Source: Sesamum alatum (taxonomy: Eukaryota > Streptophyta > Magnoliopsida > Lamiales > Pedaliaceae). Taken from it: a stretch of DNA of 64,000 nt. Shown here in pieces: positions 46,051 through 58,749 of this stretch (the stretch's first letter is position 1; the number at the start of each line of letters is the position of its first letter). The notes beneath the pieces were generated by a model, which did not search any database, was not told the origin of the DNA, and worked only from the letters and a program-made list of their open reading frames with translations. The translations under genes and the position numbers were made by a program. The DNA is taken from contig JACGWO010000010.1 in NCBI GenBank assembly GCA_034509735.1, positions 4,588,001-4,652,000 of the forward strand, written 5' to 3'.

Positions 46051-48058
46051 GCTAAGATTGTTCTTGAAAACCATATTTGAACAACTGCTAAAATTTTATT
46101 TAGGAGTTATTTGGAGGAACAGATTTGAATTTGATCGAGGGATTTTGAGAAAAGATTTCAGACTACTGCATTTAATATATGTCAAACGGATTTAAAATCC
46201 ATGTCACTAAAAATAGATCAAGATAAAAATTGAACGTTGTTTTTGGTTTCAGTTTTCCGCAGATAAGCCAAAACACTCCAAACGTTTGGCTTGGTTTATC
46301 TTGGACTGACTTGGTGTGCTTTACATTTTTTTGCACAGTAAATATTTTGGGCCATCTCTAAGTTTTTGCACAGTAAAAGTTTTGAGTCCTATCTAAATTT
46401 CGTACATTTTTCTCTATCTATCTCCATAAATCAGAAGAAAACACTTCGAAAATAAATACAAACACAAAAAAACGATTTTAAATCGTTTACAACATAAAAA
46501 ATTTCAAAAAAAGAGAATGGATTTATTATTATGGGAATTAAAATCCTTGGTTCCAAATCTGTCAGCCCAAACACAACATTACATTTAATTTGAGCCTTCA
46601 AGAACTCTGGTTGTATATTAGTGTTCAAATGTTTAAATTCTAAATGTGTTTTTGAATAATTTCATCAAATAGCCTAAATAATTATTGTTCATTCTGAATA
46701 ATTTAGTGTGCACTATATTCATGTTTGGTTTAAAAATTTTTGAAACAAAATTTTTCTCACACTTTAGCTTATATACTTTTGCAAAGCACATGCTAAATGC
46801 GATGTTTGTTGAACTTTCTCCAACCCTTAAAATTGGCTTTAACCTATGTGATGTTGCTTAAAAATTAGTAGTAAAATAATCGATTTAAAGACAGTAAAAT
46901 ATCTTCTATTGATAAATAAATCAAGTATAATTTTCCGATCATTGCAATAGTAGTAACTTCCCACATGACCAGTATTACTTCCTTATCTTTTTCCAACCTC
47001 CTCTAATGAGAAAATGAGAGGTAGTATATATACTGATGATTTGAAAAAGGTAAATCGAGAAGTTTTAAGATAATGACTTTAGCTTTTTCATAAAATGTTA
47101 TAAACGAAAACGTCGTGAGAGATTGAAAATGAAAGTTTCTCGGCTTTCTTAATGACCCCTACTCCATGAATGTCGTATTCTATCCTTGGATTATGTCTAA
47201 ATTTCTTGATTCTTGCTCTTTTTCCCATAACTCCCTTCTTCTTTCCTTCCTCTTTCCCCCTCATTATTACCAAAGCTAAAAGCTTTTCATTAAGGAGTTT
47301 GACTTTGACTTATTTCTATATCACCATGTGAAAATGTTATTTCAAAAATTGGCCAACCTATGCCAAAGTGTTGTTTCAAATTGTGGAGTGAGTTGAGCAG
47401 ACTCAAAATGTGCCAATTTTGTTTATGATTGATCTTGTGTTTGAAAATAATCCCCCTATTGAATCTGTTTTTAATCTAAGTTTGACTCACGTACTAATCT
47501 TGTCTAGGTTAATAATCGGCCTAGGCTCGATCGTGAGCCACTGGGCCTAGGTTAAATCGGTCCTCAACTATTTGAGGGTCAATTCGGTTCTGATCCAATC
47601 CCAACCACTGCACACCTTGAACATTTTTCCTTTTTGACCTTCAATCTTTTCATTTGAATATTTGCTATTATCATCATAATCTACATTGAGGACCGTTTTG
47701 TCTAGGCTTACGCCTAGGGTTTTTGCAGCAATCGCCACACCCTCCTACTCATTTATATATTTTTTTTATACCTAGAAAGGCAAGTTGTCGAGAATTATTA
47801 TTGTTATTATTTATTGTTGTTGTTGTTATTTGACAGATAATATTCAATATTTTATTTCATATATTCAAATATTAAATATTAATTAAATAAATTAACAATT
47901 CCAATTCAAAAACTACTAAATTGTAAAACGTACGCTATATTTATAGAATTCAAAATCATAACTTTTTTATTGTCGAATATCAAACTTACCACTTAAGACA
48001 AATTGTCCAAAATTATCAAAATACATATTTTGAAAAAAAAAATAGAAGAAAGAATATA
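46051..48058. other. Intergenic, no gene seen
   Basis: AT-rich. At 47510-47600 a block with GGCCTAGGC / GGGCCTAGG and GGTTCTGATCC may be the end of an old hAT-like element. No convincing frame on either strand. AAGAATATA at 48050-48058 is the target duplication of the next MITE. Confidence 0.4.
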
Positions 48059-48477
48059 GGGTAAATTACATCTACCTCCCTTGAGGTTTGGCATAATTAC
48101 AAATACCCCTCGTTGTTTGAAAAATTATAGATACCCCATGAGGTTTGTAACCGTCTAACAAATAGCCTATTTTCATCAATTTTATAGGTGAATTGACCAA
48201 AATGCCCTTAAGCACTGAATTATTTTTATTTAATTTTTAAAAAAAATTTGGACTATAATGTGCAGGGAGAGGTTTCTTAAGTTTTTTTACACAGAGCAAC
48301 AATAATGGAAATTGCCTTGGCCGATTTTTCTACAATTTTAATAAGAAAATTTAAGGGCAAAATGGTCAATTTTAGGCATTTAGTTAAAAATTACAAATCT
48401 CAAAGGGATATTTATAATTTTTCAAACAACGAGAAGTATTTATAATTATGTAAAACGGAGGTAGATGTAATTTACTC
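48059..48477. repeat. Mutator-type MITE (family copy 5)
   Basis: Starts GGGTAAATTACATCTACC and ends GGTAGATGTAATTTACTC, 17 of 18 bases inverted. Flanks AAGAATATA and AAGAATACA (48478-48486) match at 8 of 9. It sits 480 bp before the ATG4 start codon and may lie within or near that promoter. Confidence 0.85.
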
Positions 48478-48954
48478 AAGAATACAAGTAAATTAGAAGG
48501 TTGATATAAAAAGTCAAATCCCTAATATAGTCCCCAAAGTTAAGACAAATGAAGTGTAAAACGTGCCAATTATACGCAATCCCAAACTATTATTGCACAG
48601 CAGAATTCCTCCATCAAGCTACATTCCCCCAACCGACCAGACTCTCCGTTTCACTCTGAACTTTCGTCGGCGTCGGCATCTCCGGTGAGCGTCGGTCCCG
48701 TAATTCACCCTCTCTTGATTTATCTTCGTTTCATCTGTAATTTTGCAAGTATCAGTATCGATTTTCATGCAATCGGACGACAAACAAAGTCTAGTGATTG
48801 GATTGCTTTTGATTCTTAATAATGTCGGCAATTTTCTTCTGTTTTATAGTTAAAGGTTTCGTTTTTGTTTGCCCCAGGAAAGTTAATGGTTTTTGAGGCT
48901 GTTGTTCATGTGGGGGCACCGATTATTCAATCACTGGTTTTTTATGATTAGTGG
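48478..48954. other. Promoter and leader region of ATG4
   Basis: A CT-rich leader-like stretch lies at 48600-48690. TCCG|GTGAGC at about 48683 could be a donor of a leader intron ending at an AG shortly before 48955. No TATA box stands out. Confidence 0.4.
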
Positions 48955-51900
48955 ATGAAGGGTTTTCTGGGGAGAGGCAGTGATCCCATTTGTAGTTCCT
49001 GTAAGAAAGATTCAACTTGTAATTATAACCAGGAAAAGTGTCTGGGTTCTGTCTCATCTGAGGCAGGACCGAGTGTCAGCAGTAGCAAGAATCAAAAGTC
49101 CGTAATTTGGTGGGGAATCAGGTCACCGGGTTTATCAATATTTGAGAACTTGAATAAGAATTGTGAAAAGAGTGAGTCCAGGAATTGCAGCAACAGTAGA
49201 AGTACTAGGAAAAAGTCGGCAAGTGGGAAGAACTATTATGAGGCGTGGAGAGCAGCAGTGAGGAGAGTGATGATGAACGGTGGAACAATGAGGAGGATAT
49301 TAGGGTTTAATAGAGCTGGAGTTTCTGTTTCGAAGAGCGATATTTGGCTTTTGGGTGTTTGCTATCGGGTTGCTCAGGAAGGTGATGATGCAAATTCTTT
49401 AGATCCCATGCAAAGTGAGGGTTTTGCTGCATTCATTGAGGATTTCTCGTCACGGATTTTGTTCACATACCGAAAAGGTATTGCATTTTCCATATGTGGG
49501 GGGACAAATGTCCCTCGGGAATGAGGATGAGGGTAATCTAGATTATGACGTTTTGTCGCTTTCACAGGGTTTGCGCCTATTGGGGATACAAAGTACACCA
49601 GTGATGTTTATTGGGGTTGCATGCTTCGCAGCAGCCAAATGCTTGTTGCTCAGGCACAACACATGCTCCTTTTTTTTTTTTCATCTTTGTTGGCTTTTGG
49701 ACAGATGCCATTCAAAAAGATGTACTGAATTCTTTCCTGTATGCAACAGGCATTTCTGTTTCATAAACTGGGAAGATCTTGGAGGAAATCTCCGGACAAG
49801 GTATAGAAAATTTAATGCAGAACTTGATCTTCATGCATTGTGATTTTGAAAAGAAAAAGTCATATATTATTTTGGCTGTATCTACCATGTTCATATTTTT
49901 TCTTTCTAATTTTGCAGCCACTAGACGGAAGTTACTTAGAGATCTTGCATCTTTTTGGGGATGATGAAGACTCGCCTTGCTCTATACACAATCTTCTCCA
50001 AGGTGGAAACGCTTATGGCCTTGCTCCAGGTTCATGGGTAGGTCCATATGCCATGTGCCGCACCTGGGAAAGTTTGGTGCGTAATAAAAGGGAGCAGATT
50101 GGTGATGGAATCTTGTCCTCAATGATAGCTGTATATGTGGTTTCTGGTGATGAAGATGGGGAAAGAGGTGGAGCTCCTGTTCTTTGTATTGAGGATATAT
50201 CCAGACTCTGTTCTAAGTCCAGTGGAGGCCAATCTGACTGGGCTCCTATTCTATTAATGGTTCCTTTGGTTCTAGGACTGGAGAAAATCAACCCAAGGTA
50301 CAGTGTTATTGCAAAGCTTATTCATCAAAGTCAAACCTCTTTTTTCTTTTCTTTTTTTGTTGGAATCAGCTAAGTTGTGAATCATCTTGCTTCTTCTTTG
50401 TGGTTAAGGGATCAGCTACTACATGTTGCCTACTTGATATGTGGATATTTGCTTAATTTACTCAGCAGAAGTGTGACTTATTGATATTAATTTACTTAGA
50501 GGGAGAGTCCATCATGGGATGAGTGCAACTTATTGATATTAAGCTTTTCCACTGTATCGACCTTGTAATTACTTAGCCCAAGTACACGCCCTAGGCTCCT
50601 TGCTAAGATGAATATAGGTCATCTAGAGAAAATTAACCATCTTTTGAGAGTGAAAGTAGGAAAATTCATATTGTATTCTATTTAATAGGCCAGCCAAATT
50701 ATCCCATTCGGGACTTTAGCTTGTTGTTATGAAAGATGGAAAAAGATGTTGACAATAAGATTGCTTTTTCATTGCAGTGATATCTCTTTTACTCCAATAA
50801 AATAGAAAATAATATATCTTTTACTCCAATAAGATTGCTTTTTCATGCAGTATTATTCTATGTTACACATGGTGTGTATATGTTAAACAAAATAGAAGAT
50901 TAATAGGATTTTGGAATAGGAAATGCAATCCGCCAAAACCCCCACAGTCAAACTCCCCTCCACCAAAATCTTGGCCTCTCCTCAAACCGCTACTCACAAA
51001 TCCCTGCCATATATATGTGTATGTATATGTGATGGGCCTATACAACAACCTCTTCTCCATTGCACTTCAGAAAGAAAGGCATTTCTCAAACTGGGTCATC
51101 TTGCAGCATCTGTTCCAATAGATATCCAGAGATAGTCAAGCTGATTGGAATTAGGATTACGAAAGCTCATGCAGCTGCAGTAAAATAATAGCAAACGAAC
51201 TAATCAACAGTGCTAAAATAATTGCCATCTAATCTAACCTGATCTAGTATCAAAGATCACTATTACTATGTCCATCCAACACTTGGAAAGAACATATTAA
51301 CTGAACATGTGCCAAAGCAGACGTAGGTTTCATGAACATCATGTTAATGCTATTTTCTCAAACTTCGGACCAAACTTGTTAGGCTGCCTCCTGTAATCTT
51401 TCCTTTAGTATTTGATGCATTAATTCAATTATTTAAAAACTGAAGTAGGTTTCATGAGGTTGATACTTATTGATGTCACTTTGAATCCTTTATCAGTTTG
51501 TTACAGCAATCTTTTAACTCTCCCAATAAGCTTACTGTTGCATTATTCTTACCATTAAAATTTTCACATAAAAATGCCTGGTAGCATGTTGTGAAAATCC
51601 AGCCAAGACTTGCATTCTGGTGAATGCATCTTATATTGCTTCATACTAAGTTGCCACTAGTAATAAAACCTCAAATTGATGGAAGAAGGGTTGGGCATAT
51701 AATTAACTATTGGATACCCATACTAGGGTCATGTTGATCTGTGGAGCTTGAAAATTATATTTTTATCGTTCTAATGTTTCGAATTATAGACGTTAACAAT
51801 CAATTTACTCTATGCTTAGTAATAAATAGTGGAATTCTCATAAAAACATACGAGTTCTTTAATCTATTTGTTCAGCAAACCCATTTCTTCATCTGAAAGA

Positions 51901-54900
51901 TACTTTGGATGACACAGAAAAAAATAGTTGCATGAAAAATGGTGATAAAATACATATATTAATGATAACTGCATGGCTGCTTCAGCAAGTTGCTAAGAAT
52001 AATGTTGTAGTGATACAGTTCCACATTCCTTATTGTTCTTTAACTCTATCTCCTGGGGTGCTATGGCTGGGGGGGAGGGTGTGTGTAGGGGGCATAGGAA
52101 AGATATGATTAATTGTTTTCACATGTTGTATGGATGTTAAACAAATATTTGTTGGATGAATCTTAACTTGACAAAAATAGAAAACCTAGTAAAGGAAAGA
52201 GAAGAGATATTTTTGCACCACAAATGTGCAGGTAGTAAATTTCCGCAGTAAGTATAGTGTTAGTTAATTGATGAAGAAGGTGAGACTAGGATGCCTATGG
52301 TAGTGCTTGTTTGCATCCCATTTCTGAGATGGTCTATCTCTAAGATAAGAGTGAGATGAAAATACTTCGGAGAAATGAGAATTGTTTCTGGAAATGTTTT
52401 TGGATGTAGGATAAAGGTATAATGATTATAGTTAATGTGATGTGTAAAAGGTGTAGGATAAGAGATAAAAATGTAACGATTACAGTTTGATCTGACATGT
52501 CAGTTTATGGGAAAGGAGAAAATGCAAAAGATGTGCTGAGAGTTTCTATAACTTGGAAGATTTTTTCAATAAACTTACAGACAAATACTTCAAATAAAAA
52601 GCATGTGCTGAGTTGGTTATGGACAAAAAAATTCAGAAGCAATCGCTCCCTATATTTCTAATTCAGGAAAATCCGTAAAAAATAAATACATGAATGAATA
52701 GTGATTCACTACGTGTAATTGAAGATATGGAGAGATATTCTCAAGGTTTCTTGGATTTCCTGCAACTGTAGCATAGTTTCTAGCAAAGGAGTTGTACCAA
52801 TCTTTGATGTTTATCATATTTATGTATATTAGATTCCCTTGGAACCCGGAATATTTATTTCCACATGCACATTAATTGCAGACACAGACACAAAAATGAT
52901 CACAGTGTCCTTAATGTTTATGCTCGTCTGACTTTTGCAACAGGTATCTTCCACTGCTTAGTGCCACATTCACATTTCCGCAAAGCCTAGGACTTTTGGG
53001 TGGTAAACCAGGTGCTTCCACATACATAGTTGGAGTACAAGATGAAAAGGCCTTCTATCTGGATCCCCATGATGTTCAGCAGGTTCATACAATTAAGATT
53101 CTTTCAGTGTGATATTTCTTATGATCAAGGGTTCCCACTTTTCCATTGCTAATCTTCTTTTGACCAGTATATCATGGCTGATATCCAAATTATTCTGGCA
53201 GCACTCACTTATACGGATTTCTATAATTCACTAGCATATAAATCGTTGTACATTTTATGTTATGTTATCACTGATCACAAGTCTGCGACATGTTTCTGTA
53301 AATATAAGATGCTGTGGAGATCATGATTGCTCAAATAGCGATTTGGCTCAATAACTTTAGGGGGGACTGGGAATGTGGCCATAGCTTCCGTTTCTGTTTA
53401 TTCCTTGGTTGTGAAGTTCCAGGTGCCATGCCCAAGCTTTCAGTTATTTGCTGGTTTTTCCCCCTTTTGGTTGGTGTTAGGACCATACTTTCCTGATAGC
53501 CCGATTAGGTATATGAAGGATAATACTAACAGTGCAGTACTGCAGATTATTTACATTATTGCTGTGCTTCCTTTAATAGAGTCATTGAAAACACCAGATA
53601 TTTGGTGTCTCCCATGTTTGATTTCAACACTACATACTTGGTGTATCCGACGTTTGATTGTTTATGAGTGGTCTAAAATTTCAAGTACTTGTCTTTCGCT
53701 TGATGCTTTGGCTCATTAAATTATTGAATCTTCATGAGTTCGTCGAGTGATTGTCTACGAAATTTATTTTGTAATGGTCACCATATCTTCATTATCTCTT
53801 GGAGTTTGATTAGGAAAGCCAAAATACCTTGTAATTGTCCTTAGTATGATGGCTATTCAGAGTATGTTCCCCCTACCTGACAACATGATGAGACAATTGA
53901 ACTTTGTAGCTCTATGGGAGCATGTGGATCAAGGAATGGATTGATGGGTTCCAAAAGGATGTGAAGGATGGACCTAACTCGGTTCGAGTAACACTGAAGT
54001 TTCTTGTAGAATGAATTTAGAAAAGGGAGGTGGCATGCCATGCTTCGGGTTAGAAAAAATTAGAGGACCAAGATACTAGAAACTTTTTGTTCTTGATTTT
54101 AGTCAATACATCTGAGGTTAGGTTGTTTGTCAAGCTATCCTCATATCTTATTCAACTTATGAAGTCTGACTAGATGTAGCAACTCTTGCACTATGAACTC
54201 TCTACTTGAACTTGGATTCAGTTAAAACCAATTCAAAACATCAATATTCTTTGATCATGATCTCAATGATCTCTCACAATATTTTGTCATGCTCATAAGT
54301 CATAGTCTTCTGATTTCGTATGTTTTCATCCCATGAGCTTTAGTTAACTATTGCTCGTCTGTCTACTTTGTATTTTTTTGGTGCTTGTTGAAGCTCTCAT
54401 AGGATGATTCCTCCTGCAGTATGCACTCTCATTGTTTGTTCAACTGCAGGTAGCTCACATTAAAACGGATGATTTAGAAGCCGATACATCATCTTACCAC
54501 TGCAAGTAAGTTAATCTCATAAACTAAATTTCTCACTTCGTTCAATTCTGGTTGGTGTTAAATACCAAGAAGTTAGTACTACAACACTTACATGATGCAA
54601 CATCTTGGGACTTGACCTACAGTGTTGTGAGACATATGCCTCTGGAATCGATTGATTCATCCTTGGCGATCGGATTTTATTGCAGGAACAAGAGTATGCC
54701 TACTTTCTATTTCATTCTTTTCATTTCATTTCTCCTCATCAATATTTTCAACCTTGAATCTCATTCGCCAATTTTGTGCCAGGTGATTTCGATGATTTTT
54801 GTTCACGTGCCTCAGAGTTGATCGACCAATCAAACGGCGCTCCACTGTTTACAATCGCTGAGTCCCGTAGTAACCCCAACCCTGCCAGTTACCGTAGCAC

Positions 54901-55006
54901 AGCAAACGATGATGCCATCTGCACCCAAGATTTCGATCCCGTAGACAAGCTGCCCACCGGTGGATCAGAGAATTTCGCACAGGATGACGAGTGGCAACTT
55001 CTTTGA
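48955..55006 (+). CDS. ATG4: Autophagy cysteine protease ATG4
   Basis: Eight exons: 48955-49477, 49568-49653, 49750-49800, 49918-50297, 52944-53082, 54450-54505, 54623-54693, 54783-55006; about 509 residues, family C54. ATG4 trims the C-terminus of ATG8 so it can be joined to phosphatidylethanolamine, and later removes it from membranes; it works in the cytosol. Evidence: the catalytic block DVYWGCMLRSSQ with Cys192, the Asp387-x-His389 pair in YLDPHDVQ, and the conserved GLAPGSWVGPYAMCRTWE, LLGGKPGASTYIVG, HMPLESIDSSLAIGFYC and DDFDDFC. The C-terminus DDEWQLL looks like an ATG8-interacting motif. Intron 2 (49654-49749) must start with GC, not GT, to keep MLVAQ-A in the conserved order. Intron 4 is 2.6 kb without an identifiable gene. 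Confidence 0.95.
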
Positions 55007-55472
55007 CCCTGAAAATGTGAATTTCGAAACTCATATAAATATAACCTTCTAGGCTGTATTTGTATTGTGTATCCAACCATAGCATGTATTTGAAACCAGT
55101 AATTCGTGTGCTTTTTCCCCATTCTCTGTTGATTTAACCTGGATAGATAACATCATTTCTAGGTTGGATCCCTCTTCCCATTTTGATTTCATGTTTGTGA
55201 ATAAATCTTCAATTGAAACAGTGATGATTCTGTGCAAGTGTGGATAATCAGGTTATGAGAAAAGCACTATTCTGACATTTTAAATCCAGTAGTTTTCAGA
55301 AAATCAGTGGCTTTATTAAGTTTTTGAGAAGATGATTTAGAACTCTTCTTCCTGCTATCTAGGCAAAGTAAAAAGGATTTTAGGGTTGGGTTTGGGATTT
55401 TATCTTTTAAATTTGGGCAAGTTCACTGTAGGTCTCCGGTTTTGGCTCGACCATCTCTCAATTTGTCCTGAA
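55007..55472. other. 3' region of ATG4 and intergenic
   Basis: The first ~200 bp should be the ATG4 3' UTR. Nothing else supported. Confidence 0.5.
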
Positions 55473-56462
55473 TAGGGATAGCAATTGGACCCGAAAAATT
55501 GGGGCCTTGCCTTGGGACCTGTCTGGTTTGGATGGGTTTGGTATTGAGCGTGTCCGGGTTTAATAAATTGGGATCCAGGTTCAGGGTGGGTTACGGGTTT
55601 TGTCTTAGACTCGACCCGTATATTTTTAAAATACTTTTTATTATTTATATATGCGTAAGTGGTACATTATCAGTAGAAAATTATGGTATTAAATATAAAT
55701 TTTTAAATAATTTTGCATATATCCAACTTTACGTAAGAAGTACAAAAAATAAAAAATTAGTTGAACGTATTATTTGTATTATATGATTCAGTATAGTTTA
55801 AAAAAAAAAAAAACTATGTAAAGTACCTAAGTTTACATATTAGTATTACTTATAGAAAAAATTAGTTGAATGTATTATGTGTATTGCGTAATTCATTTTA
55901 GATAAAAAAACTACGATAATTTAAAATGATATTACTTATTGAAAAAAAAATCACTTGAATGTATTATTTGTATTATATAATTCATTTTAGATCAAAACTT
56001 ATGTTAAAGTACTTAAATTTAAAATGATATTATTTAATGAAAAAAAAATTAGTTGAGTGTATCTTTGACTCATACAATTCATTTTAGATTAAAAACTATG
56101 TTAAAGTATCTAAATTTTAAATTGAATTACTTATTGAAAAAATTAAACATGAGTTGAATGTATTCTTTGTATTATGTAATTCATTGTAAATCGTAAGATG
56201 ATATACTTACTGAGAAAATTAAAAAAATTAGATGAATGTATTCTTTGGATTATTTAATTCATTTAGATCAAAAACTATGTCAAATTATTTATATCTAAAA
56301 TGATATTATTTATTAATAATATTTAACTTCAATCTAAATCTAATTCATTAATTTAGATTTATTAGTATATCTAACTTCAATCTAAATCTAATTCATTAAG
56401 CTCATATTGTTAATTCATTAAGTTATAAGGCATTACTAATTTACTTATTAGTTATTAAGCGG
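55473..56462. mobile_element. Left part of a hAT-like element
   Basis: TAGGGATAGCAATTGGACCC at the left matches the terminus of 27391, followed by GGGTT/GGATCC-rich subterminal sequence as in the other hAT-like elements. No matching right end occurs before the CACTA terminus at 56463, so the element was probably split by that insertion. No coding frame. Confidence 0.55.
55757..56320. repeat. ~95-bp tandem repeat, about six units
   Basis: Units start with ATTAGTTGAATGTATT-like sequence at about 55757, 55861, 55950, 56049, 56147 and 56228, and share TAATTCATTTTAGAT, AAAACTATGTTAAAGTA and AAATGATATTA. Unit length varies from about 81 to 104 bp. Confidence 0.75.
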
Positions 56463-56520
56463 CACTACAAAAAAAAAAAGTGGGAATTGAAACGGTAACA
56501 GGAATGGTTTTTTTATTATT

Positions 56521-56932
56521 TGGAACGGTAAATAATTCATTTGAACCTTTTGGACTGCAATTAGGAACGATTGAGGAACGGGAGGCTATCCGTGGCAATA
56601 AGAGGCGATCATAATTATTAGGAACGGTAACGAGTTTACCGTTCCTATGTGGAAACGGTTTTTGGCACCTTTTGGTTCTACCGTTCCTAATTACCTTTGT
56701 ACGTATAAATTTATATTTTTGTATTTGGAACACTTTATAAACATTAGGAACGGTAGCATCGAAACTAAATCGCGCAATTAGGAACGGTCGTTAGAACATT
56801 TTTTGGAATAGTCCTCTTATGTTGTAGATAAAATTTAGCATGGTGTCTGGAATACATGTAGGAACGGTTAGTTGTAGAGATTAGGACCGGCAACTGGAAT
56901 ATATTTTGTCGCGACACTTAGGAACGGTTTTA
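56521..56932. repeat. GGAACGGT motif cluster A (subterminal)
   Basis: By eye about eight exact copies of GGAACGGT or its complement, often as TAGGAACGGT, plus several one-base variants, in both orientations within 400 bp of the CACTA terminus. Subterminal motif arrays of this kind bind the element's own TNPA-type protein in En/Spm; the binding role here is inferred. Confidence 0.8.
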
Positions 56933-56995
56933 GCACTCTAACTTTGGAATACCATTTTGGACCGGTTCGTCGTTTTCCTCTTCTAACCGGTACTC

Positions 56996-57247
56996 TTGTT
57001 GTTCCCCGATTTGCACCAAATCGCGTATGTGAGATTCTCCAAATTGTGACACGCAATCCGCCCACGTATCTTGCACGTCGTACTAGCGAACGAACAAATA
57101 TTTTGGAGAGGATGGATCAATCACACGTTATTACTTAACGGGATTAATCCTCCTTTTTGTTCAATTGTCAAGACAAAAGAACAAAAACTATTTTTCTTGA
57201 AAAGAGGAGAGAGAGGTGGACGAGATGGGAGAGGGAGAGACACAAGT

Positions 57248-57287
<40 letters not shown>

Positions 57288-58749
57288 GGTGTGTGTGTGT
57301 GTTGGAGTTTCATCATCATTCTTATGGTGAGGGGCTAGGACTATTTATAGAGGAGGAGTTTAATCCTCTTCAAACTCCAACTCTAGAAGACTAATTTGAC
57401 TAGGATTTTGACCTAGTCAAAGTCCTAGTCAAAGTAGTAATTTGACCTAGTCAAATTAATCCTAGCCATCCATCTATCCTTTTAATGTCAACCATTAATT
57501 TAATTTAATGGAATATTTAAAACCTATTTAAATATTCCAAAGGGTAATAAATAAATAGAATAAATATAAATATTTATTCTAGGCCCATTAAATTAATTTT
57601 TTAATAAATCTAATTTATTAGATTAATCCCTTTTATCTAATAAAAGGAATTAATTCTCTCCAAGAAAATGAAGGACCCGATTAAATCCAATTTAATCATT
57701 CCATTTCTCCAATATTTAATTCTAAATTAAATACTTAATGTGTGAGGATTGTGTGTGACTCTTTAGGTTCACCTTTCAGCTAGACTTGGTCGGATTCCTA
57801 GAATCCGCCTGTTACCATGGGTGGTCATCTAGCAACGGTCTATGGCACTAGAAACTAGGTGAATATTCGGGGATGAACATTTAGGCTTTAACAGTAGACT
57901 TGTCCTTCTATCTTCGGTCTCACCACTTAAGGTCTAAGGCACGGAAAATGCAGGTACCCATTTTGGACCTAAGTGTCGGTCTGTCCTTACTAAATGCTGC
58001 AAGGGAAACCTTCCCTTCTGTTCAGTTACTGTGGCCACAGATTTTAGGGACAGGACACAGAGCATATGTGAGACTCAACTGTCAATGCCTTTTGACAGGA
58101 GACAGATCCTTTCTTGGAAACTACTGTCACTCTGTACACCGGAGCTGCACTAGACATGACTTATGATTACTCAAGTGTTTCTTGGCAATCTCTCACCATA
58201 TCTAAGATACAGCCCTGACATACAAGTAAACTCAGCAGTTCCTCAAGTCAAAGGACTTGACCTGTAGTGTTGGAACCGGGAACACACGTCATACCTAGCC
58301 GACCCTACTCAAGGTCCTCCGTAAGACGGCTCCCGCGAGTTACCTCAGTCAGCTGTTCCCTAGCAGGCTAACCCACTAACACTGCTTAGACGACCTCCGT
58401 CACCCGTCGATGAAATACGACAGCAGATGCTTAGTGCAAGTCTCAAAGGGAATCTCGTTATCCATTTTCGAGATTCCTTGACTTGGAGATTTCCGGACTG
58501 ATTCGGCGGGACTGATTTCATAGACCTACCTCCAAGCATAGTCCCAGTCCCCGAAATACGTTTTCAGTCCATGGGCTTTGTTTGCGTAGTGAACAGATAC
58601 GTAATGCAGATAAAGTAAACACAAATAAAGTAATGCCAAATGAATTTCACTTCTTTATTCATTAATAATTTATCAAATCCCTGAAATTGTCTAGACATAG
58701 GTTACATTTTGCCTGCCAAGATTGGCTACATGGTCACCTATTCTAACAA
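56996..58749 (-). mobile_element. Solo LTR inserted in CACTA ORF1
   Basis: The 1754-bp insert starts TTGTTGTTCC and ends TTCTAACAA, giving inverted TTGTT/AACAA tips. It is flanked by TACTC on both sides (56991-56995, 58750-58754), a perfect 5-bp duplication. On the minus strand it begins TTGTTAGAATAGG. A TATA-like CTATTTATAG lies at 57341-57350, with six W-box cores just upstream of it on the minus strand (57396-57454). A (GT)n run lies at 57250-57301. No internal region or second LTR is present, so it is a solo LTR left by recombination. Confidence 0.85.

Noticed and set aside
50298..52943. A gene nested in the 2.6-kb ATG4 intron
   Set aside because: Only short frames (up to about 70 codons) with no recognisable domain; flanking exons join in phase through the conserved NPRYLPLL block.
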